Origin: Leeuwenhoekiella palythoae
GTDB taxonomy: Bacteria > Bacteroidota > Bacteroidia > Flavobacteriales > Flavobacteriaceae
Direction: 5' to 3'
Assembly: GCF_900130045.1 (NCBI RefSeq)
Contig: NZ_FQXT01000005.1
Coordinates: 62,001-126,000 of the forward strand
Length of the DNA: 64,000 nucleotides
The notes under the pieces: generated by a model
What the model was told of the DNA's origin: nothing
Database searches by the model: none
Seen by the model: only the letters and a program-made list of their open reading frames with translations
Program-made: the position numbers and the translations under genes
Shown here: positions 23,923 to 32,263 of the stretch, piece by piece
Layout: each line of letters begins with the position of its first letter
Numbering within the stretch: the stretch's first letter is position 1

Positions 23923-25926
23923 ATGAAAACAATTTTTACAAAATTTAGCATTATTGCAATAGCCGTGAGCACGCTCATAGCCTGTAATAATGATGATGAC
24001 GCGACCCCTGTTGTGGTTGAAGAACCCACTTGTAGTGACGGAATTATGAATGGTGACGAGACCGGCATTGACTGTGGCGGTTCTTGTATGCCTTGTGAAA
24101 TGGCATCTAACCCGGGAAGACGCGCAGACCTTTACGTAACCAACAACACTGACGGAAATATCACAAAATACAGTGTTTCTGGCGACTCAATTGTGACCTA
24201 CACCACTACTTCAACAGCTGCAGAAGGAATTTACTACGATGCAGAATCTGACCTATTAGTACAAGCCTCACGCTCCGGATTGATGCTTGATGCGTATGCC
24301 GGTACAAGTACCTTAGGAACTGCAAGTATCAACGCTTCGTTCAGCACATTCACAGATTTAAATAGTCCACGGGAGTTGGCCGTTAGTGGTGACTATTATG
24401 TAGTTGCAGATAATGGTGAAAATAAATTCTTTGTGTATTACAAAGTAGGAAACAGTTTTGCGCTGTATTATACTGTAGAAGTACCGTTCCCGGTTTGGGG
24501 AATTGCCTTTAAAGGAAACGACCTTTATGCTGTGGTAGATACTACGAGCGATCTTGCTGTTTATTCAGACTTTATCGTCAATGCGATGGATGGTATGATG
24601 TACCCTTCAAAACGTGTAACTATTGAAGGTATCGTGCGTACACACGGGCTAACCTATGATGGTACTAACGATGTGATGATTATGACTGATATTGGTGCTG
24701 CCTCAAATGCTACAGATGATGGTGGTTTTCACGTAATCAGTGAGTTTTCGACCAAATTTGATGCACTTTCAGATGGTGAAGTTTTACCGGTAGGAATGCA
24801 AACACGCATTGCCGGATCTTCAACAATGATGGGGAATCCTATTGATGTAGCTTATGATTCTGAAACCGGAGCGATTTATATTGCAGAAGTTGGTAATGGT
24901 AAAATACTAGGATTTACAGATTGGGGCGATGGTGGTGATATTAGTCCGAGTTTAGAAATTGATCTTGCTACCGCATCTTCTATTTATTTCTCAAGTGATG
25001 AAACCGATGGAAATGTTGGGATGAGCTCAATGAATCAAACTACACGTTTATATACTACTTCTACTGCTGACGGAACCATTACCGTTTATGATGGATCAGG
25101 AGCAATGGTTAGTATGATCAGCAGTGCTTCTGCTAGCTCTGAAGGTATTTATTATAATGCATTTGATGATGCGCTTTTATTAGGATCACGCTCGGAAGGC
25201 GAACTACAATACTACAGTGATTTTTCAACCTTAATGAGTGGTGGTAGCGCAACGGCAGCATTTGCTGCAGATTTACCAACATCTAGTTCCCGAGAGATCG
25301 CCGTGTATGGTAACAAGGTCGTAGTAGCAGATAATCCTGCAAATATGTTCTATGTGTATTCGTATAACGGAAGCTCTTTCACTCTTGAGAATACCTTTGA
25401 TCCAGGTTTCCCGGTTTGGGGAATCACATTTAAAGGCGGCGATTTACTTGCAGTGGTAGATACTACAAGCGACTTGGCAATTTTTGAAGATTTCTTCAGC
25501 AATACAATGGATGGGGCACTAACGCCTACCAAGCGCGTAAGTATAGGCGGAATCGTGAGAACCCACGGAATTACCTACAGCGCCGCAGATGACGTACTGG
25601 TAATGACTGATATTGGTCTTGCTGCCGGTGGTGCTCTTGATGGCGGTATAAATGTGATTCAAGACTTTAGCGCTGTAATTGAAGCTACTGCAGACGGCGG
25701 AAGCATCAGCATTGCAGATCAGAATATTATTGAAGGATTAAGCACTCTTATGAATAATCCTATTGATGTAGCATACGATCACAAGACCAAAACTGTTTTC
25801 GTATCTGACATTGCTACCGGAGCCGTTCTTGGGTTTAGCAATGCGCTTAGCGCAAGCGGGAATATTGCTCCCTCAGTAAATAATACCCTTACCTCAGCGT
25901 CTTCGCTGTATCTATATAACAATTAA
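23923..25926 (+). CDS. Lipoprotein with two tandem beta-propeller-like halves
   Basis: A 667-residue surface-type lipoprotein. The lipobox STLIAC puts the lipidated Cys at residue 21, followed by an acidic NNDDDATP spacer. Residues 37-58 form a compact Cys motif (C-x-DGIMNGDETGIDCGG-x-CMPC) seen in many secreted flavobacterial proteins. The rest is an internal duplication: residues about 68-350 and 374-667 share blocks such as EGIYY, PVWGI(A/T)FKG, VVDTTSDLA, GIVRTHG(L/I)TY, VMTDIG and NPIDVAYD. The repeated segments of about 45 residues suggest NHL or SMP-30-like blades. No catalytic residues are recognised. It stands alone with its own terminator. Confidence 0.75.
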   Translation: MKTIFTKFSIIAIAVSTLIACNNDDDATPVVVEEPTCSDGIMNGDETGIDCGGSCMPCEMASNPGRRADLYVTNNTDGNITKYSVSGDSIVTYTTTSTAAEGIYYDAESDLLVQASRSGLMLDAYAGTSTLGTASINASFSTFTDLNSPRELAVSGDYYVVADNGENKFFVYYKVGNSFALYYTVEVPFPVWGIAFKGNDLYAVVDTTSDLAVYSDFIVNAMDGMMYPSKRVTIEGIVRTHGLTYDGTNDVMIMTDIGAASNATDDGGFHVISEFSTKFDALSDGEVLPVGMQTRIAGSSTMMGNPIDVAYDSETGAIYIAEVGNGKILGFTDWGDGGDISPSLEIDLATASSIYFSSDETDGNVGMSSMNQTTRLYTTSTADGTITVYDGSGAMVSMISSASASSEGIYYNAFDDALLLGSRSEGELQYYSDFSTLMSGGSATAAFAADLPTSSSREIAVYGNKVVVADNPANMFYVYSYNGSSFTLENTFDPGFPVWGITFKGGDLLAVVDTTSDLAIFEDFFSNTMDGALTPTKRVSIGGIVRTHGITYSAADDVLVMTDIGLAAGGALDGGINVIQDFSAVIEATADGGSISIADQNIIEGLSTLMNNPIDVAYDHKTKTVFVSDIATGAVLGFSNALSASGNIAPSVNNTLTSASSLYLYNN

Positions 25927-25947
25927 TAGATAAACCTACTTAATACC

Positions 25948-25982
25948 CTGCCTCAGGATAAACTTCTGAGGCAGTTATTTTA
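25948..25982 (+). terminator. Terminator after the duplicated lipoprotein gene
   Basis: CTGCCTCAG (25948-25956) pairs with CTGAGGCAG (25966-25974), followed by TTATTTT. Confidence 0.75.
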
Positions 25983-26015
25983 AATACAAGTAATATTCAT
26001 CTCGATATTCGAGTG

Positions 26016-26043
26016 AAAAGGCCTCTTGAGAGGCTTTTTTTTT
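26016..26043. terminator. Bidirectional terminator between convergent genes
   Basis: GGCCTC-TTGA-GAGGCT stem with A-run on the left and nine T on the right. It abuts the stop of the leftward DUF423 gene and can work in both directions. Confidence 0.7.
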
Positions 26044-26434
26044 ATAGGAAATTTTCAATAAAATGATACAGAAGTAACAGCCATCCCACTGCTAACAACA
26101 ACCCTCCTAAAGGAGTTATCGGACCTAAAAATCGCCATTTCTTTCCTGAAGCACCGGTAATGCATAGACCATAAATAGAAAATGAAAACAACAAAGTACC
26201 AAATACAAAACAATTGATGATCAATTCTTCATGAAGTGTATTGAAGCCCAAATTAAAGCTTAAAACAAGCAATACGATCGCGTGATACATTTGATACTTC
26301 ACACCGGTCTCAAAGCTTGCCATTTGATCTGAGGTGAATTTTTTCTTCAATGCGTGAGCACCAAAAGCCCCTAATACGATAGCCAAAAATCCATAAAAGG
26401 CAGCAAAAAACTGTGCCACTAAAATTGTTTCCAT
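26042..26434 (-). CDS. DUF423 membrane protein (YgdD/TMEM256-like)
   Basis: From ATG 26434 the product is 130 residues with four transmembrane helices. The conserved block FLAIVLGAFGAHALKKK lies at residues 15-31, followed by ETGVKYQMYHAI, typical of DUF423. A further in-frame ATG at 26494 would add 20 residues not seen in the family, so I prefer 26434. C-terminal GPITPLGGLLLAVGW is also conserved. Function is unknown; it is an inner-membrane protein. Confidence 0.88.
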   Translation of the reverse strand: METILVAQFFAAFYGFLAIVLGAFGAHALKKKFTSDQMASFETGVKYQMYHAIVLLVLSFNLGFNTLHEELIINCFVFGTLLFSFSIYGLCITGASGKKWRFLGPITPLGGLLLAVGWLLLLYHFIENFL

Positions 26435-26626
26435 AGGTTCCTTAGAATATTTCTGTAAAGGTACGTGCTCTAATTCTAATAACTCTCCTCCCACAAACTT
26501 TACTAGGTCACCCGCCCTATTCTTCTATACAAGCCACAGCGCATTTAATCTCGCTAGTCACGTCTAGCAGCCGTATAAGAATGCTTATCTTTAAACTCCT
26601 AATATGTAATACTAGTTCGCTAAAAA

Positions 26627-27139
26627 ATGAATTTAAAAAAATACATCAACGACATTCCTGATTTTCCAAAAGAAGGAGTCGTATTTAAAGATATTTGTCC
26701 GCTACTGGCTTCTCCCAAAGCCACCGACTATGCTGTAGATTTATTAGCAAAAGGCTTGCACGATATCAATGTTACAAAGATTGTGGGTATAGAAAGTAGA
26801 GGATTTTTATTTGGCTTGGCTTTAGCGCAAAAAATGGGAGTAAGCTTTGTGCCTATTAGAAAGCCGGGAAAGCTGCCAGGAGCTATTCTTCAGCAAAAAT
26901 ATGCCTTAGAATATGGTGAAGATTGTATAGAAATTCAGGAGGAAGCCATACAACCAGGAGATTATGTAGTGGTTCACGACGATGTGCTGGCTACCGGCGG
27001 AACTGCTGCCGCTGCTTGTAAACTTGTAGAACAGTGTGGTGCAACTGTAGTGCAGTGTAATTTTTTAATGGAATTAGGTTTTCTTGACGGAAGGTCAAAA
27101 TTAAAGCAATATCACTTGCATAGCCTGATGCACTATTAA
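26627..27139 (+). CDS. apt: Adenine phosphoribosyltransferase
   Basis: A 170-residue purine salvage enzyme converting adenine and PRPP to AMP. Motifs: YINDIPDFPKEGVVFKDI (residues 5-22), VGIESRGFLFG, the flexible loop with PIRKPGKLPGA, and the PRPP-binding VVHDDVLATGGTAAA. The C-terminal FLMELGFLDGR is also standard. Its stop codon overlaps the end of the convergent microprotein gene by 3 nt (27137-27139). Confidence 0.95.
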   Translation: MNLKKYINDIPDFPKEGVVFKDICPLLASPKATDYAVDLLAKGLHDINVTKIVGIESRGFLFGLALAQKMGVSFVPIRKPGKLPGAILQQKYALEYGEDCIEIQEEAIQPGDYVVVHDDVLATGGTAAAACKLVEQCGATVVQCNFLMELGFLDGRSKLKQYHLHSLMHY

Positions 27140-27288
27140 TCTAATGCATTTTTAGTTACCCAAAGTTTGTAACCAAAAAGCGCCAATTGCAATTTGCTTG
27201 CTTTGGCAAGATCTACTTCTTTCTTAGTTAAACTGGGTAGCACTTTCTTATTGATTTTAGCCAATGTTTTAAAAAATCGTTTTTTCAT
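27136..27288 (-). CDS. Conserved 50-residue basic microprotein
   Basis: ATG 27288 opens a 50-codon frame, product MKKRFFKTLAKINKKVLPSL... ending in WVTKNALD. It is strongly basic at the N-terminus, and the segment KKEVDLAKASKLQLALFGYK is conserved in small flavobacterial proteins that I recall from many genomes. These are sometimes named SsrA-binding protein, which I consider a propagated error: SmpB is about 150 residues. A -7 box TAAATTTG (27337-27330, minus strand) sits 42 nt upstream. Convergent overlap with apt is 3 nt. Function unknown; RNA binding is possible from its charge. Confidence 0.75.
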   Translation of the reverse strand: MKKRFFKTLAKINKKVLPSLTKKEVDLAKASKLQLALFGYKLWVTKNALD

Positions 27289-27834
27289 AATGCTGTTTTA
27301 ATGCTAACAAATTAAAGAATCAGTATACTCAAATTTAGGCTTTTAACAGTATTCTGTGCGCGCTTACAGAATATGTTAAGACGAATTTGTGATTATCCAA
27401 AAACTGTCTCAATGATTGTTAAAATTAAAGTGACCATAATGTTGATTTTTTGATTGTTAAACATTTATCTGACCACAAATACGGAAGTAAAACGCACATC
27501 TACAAGGTTTTCGCGAAGTATTAATGCAATTGAATACAGAATTGTAAGTAAAAAGATTAGTTCTATTTTCAATTAAAATAAAAACACCTTCAATTAAGTT
27601 GATATTACTAACTAAAATTCACGAAGTACAATTCACTTGTAACTTTTATAGGCTGTTTTTTAAGGGTTTTGAAATACCGAAGGGTTAAAAAGTTCATTTT
27701 TCACTAAAAAAATTGCATTTCATCTTTTTCAATCACCTTACCCGAGTAAAATTTCTTGGTCGCACGCATAAAAAAATCCGGTGCAACTGCTAGTCACACC
27801 GGATTCTAAAATGCATTGAAAATTGTTTAGGCTA
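27289..27834. other. Long AT-rich intergenic region
   Basis: These 546 bases lie between a leftward microprotein gene and the leftward M56 gene. I find a -7 box for the microprotein at 27330-27337 (minus strand) and the M56 terminator at 27775-27805. The remaining 430 bases are AT-rich with no convincing reading frame or RNA structure. Confidence 0.45.
27775..27805 (-). terminator. Terminator of the blaI-M56 unit
   Basis: AATCCGGTG (27775-27783) pairs with CACCGGATT (27797-27805). On the minus strand the stem is followed by a T-run (A-run at 27771-27776 on the plus strand). It lies 30 nt after the M56 stop. Confidence 0.85.
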
Positions 27835-30027
27835 TCATTTTTCTTTCTGCTTTGTGAAAATTTCGATTACTCCTTCAGTTTCTTCATTAACATAGTTTTT
27901 ATATTTTTTAAAAGGTGCCTCTCCTTTAAGGATATTTATGGAATCTATAATCTTAACATCTATTGATTTAAAGTCAAAATCTTCTCCATCCATGACTTTC
28001 CCATCAATAACATAAATTACATTTGAAACGTTCTGTGGTTGACGAACCCTGTAATATATGATTTGCGACTTTCTATTAGTCGCATTTTTAAACTCCGAAG
28101 CATTGATCACACGCTCTTTATCCATAAAAACGCTGTCCTCTTTAAAGTTCATACGCGCTCTCATTTTACTGCGCATAGCTTCTTCACGTTCTTTCATTTC
28201 AGCTTTTCGAGCTTCCATTCGCTCTTGCATCGCTACGCGGCGTTCTTCCATTCTGGCTTTCATTTCTGTTCTTCTTTCGGTAGAATCACTAAATCGTGCC
28301 TGCATCTCTTCTCTGCGCGCTTCCATTTCCTCGATACGTGCTTGCATTTCTTCCTTTCGCTCAGCTAATGCTTCGGCGGTCATCGCACTGCGCTGCACAA
28401 TTGAATTTTGTCCTGAGACCACTCCAAAAGTACGTTCAGCACTTCGATAGACCGCAATTGGTTCGATTGCATTTCCATCTCTATTATAACTTGCGGAAGC
28501 TTTATTACCGGTTTCCCGATCTTGAATTTCAATTTTTATTCTAGAAATTTCTCCTGCATCGTTATACTTCAGTCTAGAGAACTGCATAGCAACATTATAC
28601 TCAGCGTCCAATGCCTTCGCAATGGCTTCAATCTCACGTTCTGTCGTTGTTGGGGTGATGATCTTTTTAAAAGGCTTACCACTCGCTTTTTGTGTTTTCT
28701 GCGGTGCTGGTTGAGGAGCATCTTCAATGATCTCTGGCAAATTCATTGTATTCTGTTTCCCCGTAGTCGTTAAGCTATTTTTTACTTGCGGACTCAAAGT
28801 ATATCCCTTAACTCCATCTTTAGCGATCACGGTTTTGTGCTGCCCGTCATTAACATCAACAATGATAATTTCCTGCTTATCATAACTTATAGCGTACTTA
28901 AATATATTGTTCAGATCATCCTGTTTGGTTAGCTCAAGCGTTCTTTTAAAATCAGCTTGCCCTTTGAATCGGGTTGCGATCGCAAAACCTGTAAGTTGCG
29001 CTTGAGTATTGCGCTTTACATTAGTGATCTGTAGATCCACATCGTCAATTTCGGTATTAAAATAGCTTTCGATTGCGGCGAGATCTGCATCATTGCTTGA
29101 AGGCGAAATATACATCACCGGTGTTGACGAAGCACTTATCGCAGTTTCTTCAGTCAGATATTTCACTTCTTCTTTCACATTAAAACTCCACATAAACGCG
29201 CCAAGTACTGGTACAATCAGGAGTATTTTCCACTTTTTAAATTCGCTTGATGATTGCTTGTTTAACATAACTATTCGTTTTTTGATGAATGATTGATAAA
29301 AAGAATTGGTCAAAGCCGGCGCCCATTTTGGTGCAGCTACTTTAACCAATGCGAGTTGGTACTGTTTATGATTGGTAACCTGACTGGCAGTAGCAGCATC
29401 GGCCAAATATTCAAGATTTTCTACAATTGCGCTTTTATAGAGCCAAGCAAGCGGATTAAACCACTGAAGAATCAACGTTAACTGTATTAGTAAAACATCT
29501 AAGCTATGGTACTGCTTAGCGTGTGCTTGCTCGTGCAGTAAGATCATCTCTAACTCTTCTTGCTCGTGCGTACGTGCATCGATCACTATAGTATTAAAGA
29601 ATGAAAACGGCGCATCTAAACCATCTATTTGAATAAATTGATGGCCCGCGGCACTGGTTTTTTTAGCATTACGCAAAAAGAAGACAACTTTGCTAAGTTT
29701 TAGAATAAAAGAGCCTAACATTATCAAGACACCTAAGAGGTAAATCGCAAAGGCCACTTCCCAAAAAGTAAATGCCGGGGCCACTTCTTCTCCAACTGTC
29801 GTGGTATAGTTGGCGTTGGCTAACAGATCAAAATCCATTGCCGGCATTGGCTTATAGATTGTGCGTTTTAAGATTAAAAGCGGGGTAATAAATGATGCCA
29901 AAATACCTAAAACCAGATAATGCCTATTGGTTTTAAAAAAAGTTTCGTGCTTCAACAGCAGCGTGTAAAGCAGATAGAATAGACTCAATATGGCTGTTGC
30001 TTTAAATAAGTAAAAAAGTGGTTCCAT
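27835..30027 (-). CDS. BlaR1-type M56 family metallopeptidase/sensor
   Basis: A 730-residue membrane protein. Residues 1-130 hold three transmembrane helices. The M56 zinc site is HEQAH at 165-169, preceded by the PFSFFN motif, and a fourth helix lies near 270-285. The long exported part ends in a stretch of about 80 residues (roughly 545-625) of E/R/M-rich heptad-like repeats (EEMQAR, EEMEARR, RMEERR), predicted as a continuous helix. The last 100 residues (YVIDGKVMDGEDFD ... GVIEIFTKQ) resemble a TonB-receptor plug, a common tail in Bacteroidota M56 proteins. By analogy with BlaR1/MecR1 it senses an envelope signal and cleaves the BlaI-type repressor encoded just upstream (1-nt gap). Confidence 0.85.
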   Translation of the reverse strand: MEPLFYLFKATAILSLFYLLYTLLLKHETFFKTNRHYLVLGILASFITPLLILKRTIYKPMPAMDFDLLANANYTTTVGEEVAPAFTFWEVAFAIYLLGVLIMLGSFILKLSKVVFFLRNAKKTSAAGHQFIQIDGLDAPFSFFNTIVIDARTHEQEELEMILLHEQAHAKQYHSLDVLLIQLTLILQWFNPLAWLYKSAIVENLEYLADAATASQVTNHKQYQLALVKVAAPKWAPALTNSFYQSFIKKRIVMLNKQSSSEFKKWKILLIVPVLGAFMWSFNVKEEVKYLTEETAISASSTPVMYISPSSNDADLAAIESYFNTEIDDVDLQITNVKRNTQAQLTGFAIATRFKGQADFKRTLELTKQDDLNNIFKYAISYDKQEIIIVDVNDGQHKTVIAKDGVKGYTLSPQVKNSLTTTGKQNTMNLPEIIEDAPQPAPQKTQKASGKPFKKIITPTTTEREIEAIAKALDAEYNVAMQFSRLKYNDAGEISRIKIEIQDRETGNKASASYNRDGNAIEPIAVYRSAERTFGVVSGQNSIVQRSAMTAEALAERKEEMQARIEEMEARREEMQARFSDSTERRTEMKARMEERRVAMQERMEARKAEMKEREEAMRSKMRARMNFKEDSVFMDKERVINASEFKNATNRKSQIIYYRVRQPQNVSNVIYVIDGKVMDGEDFDFKSIDVKIIDSINILKGEAPFKKYKNYVNEETEGVIEIFTKQKEK

Positions 30028-30028
30028 A

Positions 30029-30388
30029 TTATTGTTTGTTTTCGATAATTTCTAAGATCTCACGCAATTCTTCAGCTGTGATTTTCTCCTCTTTGGCAAA
30101 GAAGGAAACCATATTCTTATAAGAGCTGTCAAAGAAACGTCGCGTAGCTTCATTCCAAAAGCGCTTGCCGTACGCCTCTCTACTTATTATGGGAAAATAT
30201 TGATGCGTTTTACCAAAGGCCTTATGATCAACATAGCCTTTCTCTTCCAGATTACGCACGATAGTTGAAACGGTATTGTAATGGAGATTTTCATCTTCTA
30301 AACCGGCTTGCACTTCTTTTACAAAAGCTTTTTCCAGCTTCCATAGAACGTGCATAATCTCTTCTTCTTTATTGGTCAATTTTTCCAT
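30029..30388 (-). CDS. BlaI/MecI/CopY family transcriptional repressor
   Basis: A 119-residue winged-helix repressor. The N-terminus LTNKEEEIMHVLWKLEKAFVK and the recognition region HYNTVSTIVRNLEEKGYVDHK (residues 38-58) are typical of BlaI, followed by the dimerising C-terminal helices. It is co-transcribed with the M56 peptidase, the usual two-gene sensory unit. No beta-lactamase gene is adjacent, so the regulated target may be only this unit or may be elsewhere. Confidence 0.92.
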   Translation of the reverse strand: MEKLTNKEEEIMHVLWKLEKAFVKEVQAGLEDENLHYNTVSTIVRNLEEKGYVDHKAFGKTHQYFPIISREAYGKRFWNEATRRFFDSSYKNMVSFFAKEEKITAEELREILEIIENKQ

Positions 30389-30492
30389 AAGGCTATAATT
30401 TTTGGTTTAATCAAGTCAGCTTTAGATAACCTACTGATTAAAAGCACCTAAAATTTAATTAAAATCTTAAAACAAACATATAACGAAAAAAC

Positions 30493-30517
30493 TAGTTAAC
30501 CAACTATTTTTCTAGTT
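30493..30517. promoter_or_regulatory. Candidate BlaI operator: three alternating TAGTT/AACTA half-sites
   Basis: TAGTT (30493-30497), AACTA (30502-30506) and TAGTT (30513-30517) form two overlapping inverted repeats with 4- and 6-nt spacers. The site lies 105-130 nt upstream of the blaI start, between it and the divergent diadenylate cyclase gene. BlaI operators are dyads of similar half-sites, so I infer autorepression. Confidence 0.6.
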
Positions 30518-30625
30518 ATTTGAATTTTACTTGATCAATTTATGTTGGAGTACCTCTAGAATCTCCATAGGTTTAACTAAAAAAAACGCAGATTTTGCCC
30601 TATTTTTACAAAAAACAGCGCACAT

Positions 30626-31408
30626 TTGGACATTCTCGAAAATTTTAGAATACTCGATCTCGTCGATATTTTATTGGTAGCCACCCTGCTCTATTACTTG
30701 TATAAATTAGTCAAGGGGACCGTCGCCATCAATATATTTTTAGGAATTTGTATCATCTGGGTAATGTGGAAAATCACACAATTGCTTCAGATGGAAATGT
30801 TGAGTACCATTCTTGGGCAGTTTATTGGTGCCGGAATGTTTGCCCTCATTGTTGTTTTTCAACAAGAAATACGCAAGTTTCTCCTGATGATAGGCTCTAC
30901 TAATATTGGTAGAAAAACCGGAATCCTCAAACACTTTAAATTTCTTCATGACGAAGCCCAGGATTCTTCTAAAACTAAAGTAGAAGAGATCATAGATGCC
31001 TGCGATAAAATGGGTAAAGTTCGCACCGGCGCTCTCATTGTCATTCAGCGCACCACGCATTTAGACTTTGTGAAGCAAACAGGCGACCAAATGAATATTG
31101 AAGTTAACAGACCTATTTTAGAAAGTATTTTCTTTAAAAATTCAACTTTACACGACGGCGCTGTGATCATCGAAGACAATACTATTGTGGCCACCCGGGC
31201 TATTTTGCCTGTATCCAATGAAAGAAACATCCCGTTGCGTTTTGGTTTACGCCACCGGGCTGCAGTAGGAATTACTGAAAAAACAGATGCAGTTGCGCTT
31301 GTGGTCAGTGAAGAAACCGGCAACATCAGTTATTTAAAGGATGGCGAATTTGTTTTGTTTAAGAACTTGACCGAACTTATTGAGATTTTGAGAAAGGATC
31401 TTAGTTAA
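30626..31408 (+). CDS. cdaA: Diadenylate cyclase CdaA
   Basis: A 260-residue membrane enzyme making cyclic di-AMP from two ATP. Three N-terminal helices (residues 12-85) anchor the DisA_N domain. Catalytic motifs are DGA (177-179, in LHDGAVIIEDN) and RHR (209-211, in FGLRHRAAVGI), with the ILPVS strand between. The start is TTG 30626, which gives the N-terminus expected for CdaA (MDILENFRILD); no ATG is available nearby. The DUF3667 gene follows after 6 nt. It is transcribed away from blaI. Confidence 0.93.
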   Translation: MDILENFRILDLVDILLVATLLYYLYKLVKGTVAINIFLGICIIWVMWKITQLLQMEMLSTILGQFIGAGMFALIVVFQQEIRKFLLMIGSTNIGRKTGILKHFKFLHDEAQDSSKTKVEEIIDACDKMGKVRTGALIVIQRTTHLDFVKQTGDQMNIEVNRPILESIFFKNSTLHDGAVIIEDNTIVATRAILPVSNERNIPLRFGLRHRAAVGITEKTDAVALVVSEETGNISYLKDGEFVLFKNLTELIEILRKDLS

Positions 31409-31414
31409 ATTCTT

Positions 31415-32263
31415 ATGGAAACCAAACCCTCTGACGGTAAGCTCGTCGTCGTTAGCTATTGCCGTAATTGCTTTAAAAACTTAGCCCCTAACGCCGCTTT
31501 TTGCGAGAGTTGCGGAGCAAAAATCATTAAAAATCGAATCACAACAAAAAATCTTCTTGAAGATTTTAATGATCGATTTCTTAGTATTGACGGGGCTTTA
31601 CCTAAAACGTTTATAGCACTTTTCACAAAACCGGAAGATGTCATAGGCGGTTATATTGATGGGGTGCGTAAAAGATACATTTCTGCCTTTGGCTATTTTG
31701 CATTATCGCTTACCATTGCCGGTATCTATGTCTTTGTCATCAAAGAATATTTTCTAGATACGCTTTTTGATCAGTTGGCGTTGTCGTCAGGTTCAGATCA
31801 GGCTCAGGTAGATCTTACTAAAAAAATTACTGTAGGAATGAATGAGTATCAAGGCTTATTGAGCATCATCAGCATTCCACTACTAGCTTTGATCTCCCGG
31901 ATAGTATTTTGGAATTACAAACAGTTTAATTACTTAGAGCACGTAGTCATTTACCTGTATGCATTTAGTCATATCAATATTATTTTCTATGCCTTAATCA
32001 TACTCAACATCTGGTCAGCTCCACTATATTCCTTTTTTAGTTTAGTGGGTATGTTCGGCTATATTATCTATACGGGATATGTATTGAAAAGACTATATAA
32101 CCTAAACGCTGCAAGCCTGATTTTAAAAACTTCCTTATTTCTACTTATAGGAAGCGTTCTACTGCTCATACTAGGAATAGTAATCGGCATTGTAATGGTA
32201 AAACTAGGTATGATTGATGAAATGTTAGAAAACATGCAAAACGCCCAGTCTGCTAAAATTTAA
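31415..32263 (+). CDS. DUF3667 zinc-ribbon membrane protein
   Basis: A 282-residue protein. An N-terminal zinc ribbon is formed by CRNC (residues 15-18) and CESC (30-33). Then come LLEDFNDRFLSIDGALPKT and a YIDGVRKRYISAFGYF segment characteristic of DUF3667, and about five transmembrane helices to the C-terminus. The family is widespread in Bacteroidota and its function is unknown. Its end overlaps the convergent ABC transporter gene by 4 nt. Confidence 0.85.
   Translation: METKPSDGKLVVVSYCRNCFKNLAPNAAFCESCGAKIIKNRITTKNLLEDFNDRFLSIDGALPKTFIALFTKPEDVIGGYIDGVRKRYISAFGYFALSLTIAGIYVFVIKEYFLDTLFDQLALSSGSDQAQVDLTKKITVGMNEYQGLLSIISIPLLALISRIVFWNYKQFNYLEHVVIYLYAFSHINIIFYALIILNIWSAPLYSFFSLVGMFGYIIYTGYVLKRLYNLNAASLILKTSLFLLIGSVLLLILGIVIGIVMVKLGMIDEMLENMQNAQSAKI

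Noticed and set aside
26434-26494. Longer N-terminus of the DUF423 protein from ATG 26494
   Set aside because: The extra 20 residues do not resemble the family, whose first helix begins just after ATG 26434.
27136-27288. Naming the microprotein SsrA-binding protein
   Set aside because: SmpB is about 150 residues with an OB fold; this 50-residue product has none of its motifs.
27289-27774. Possible small RNA or short reading frames
   Set aside because: Frames are under 30 codons and no promoter-terminator pair was seen other than elements of the neighbouring genes.
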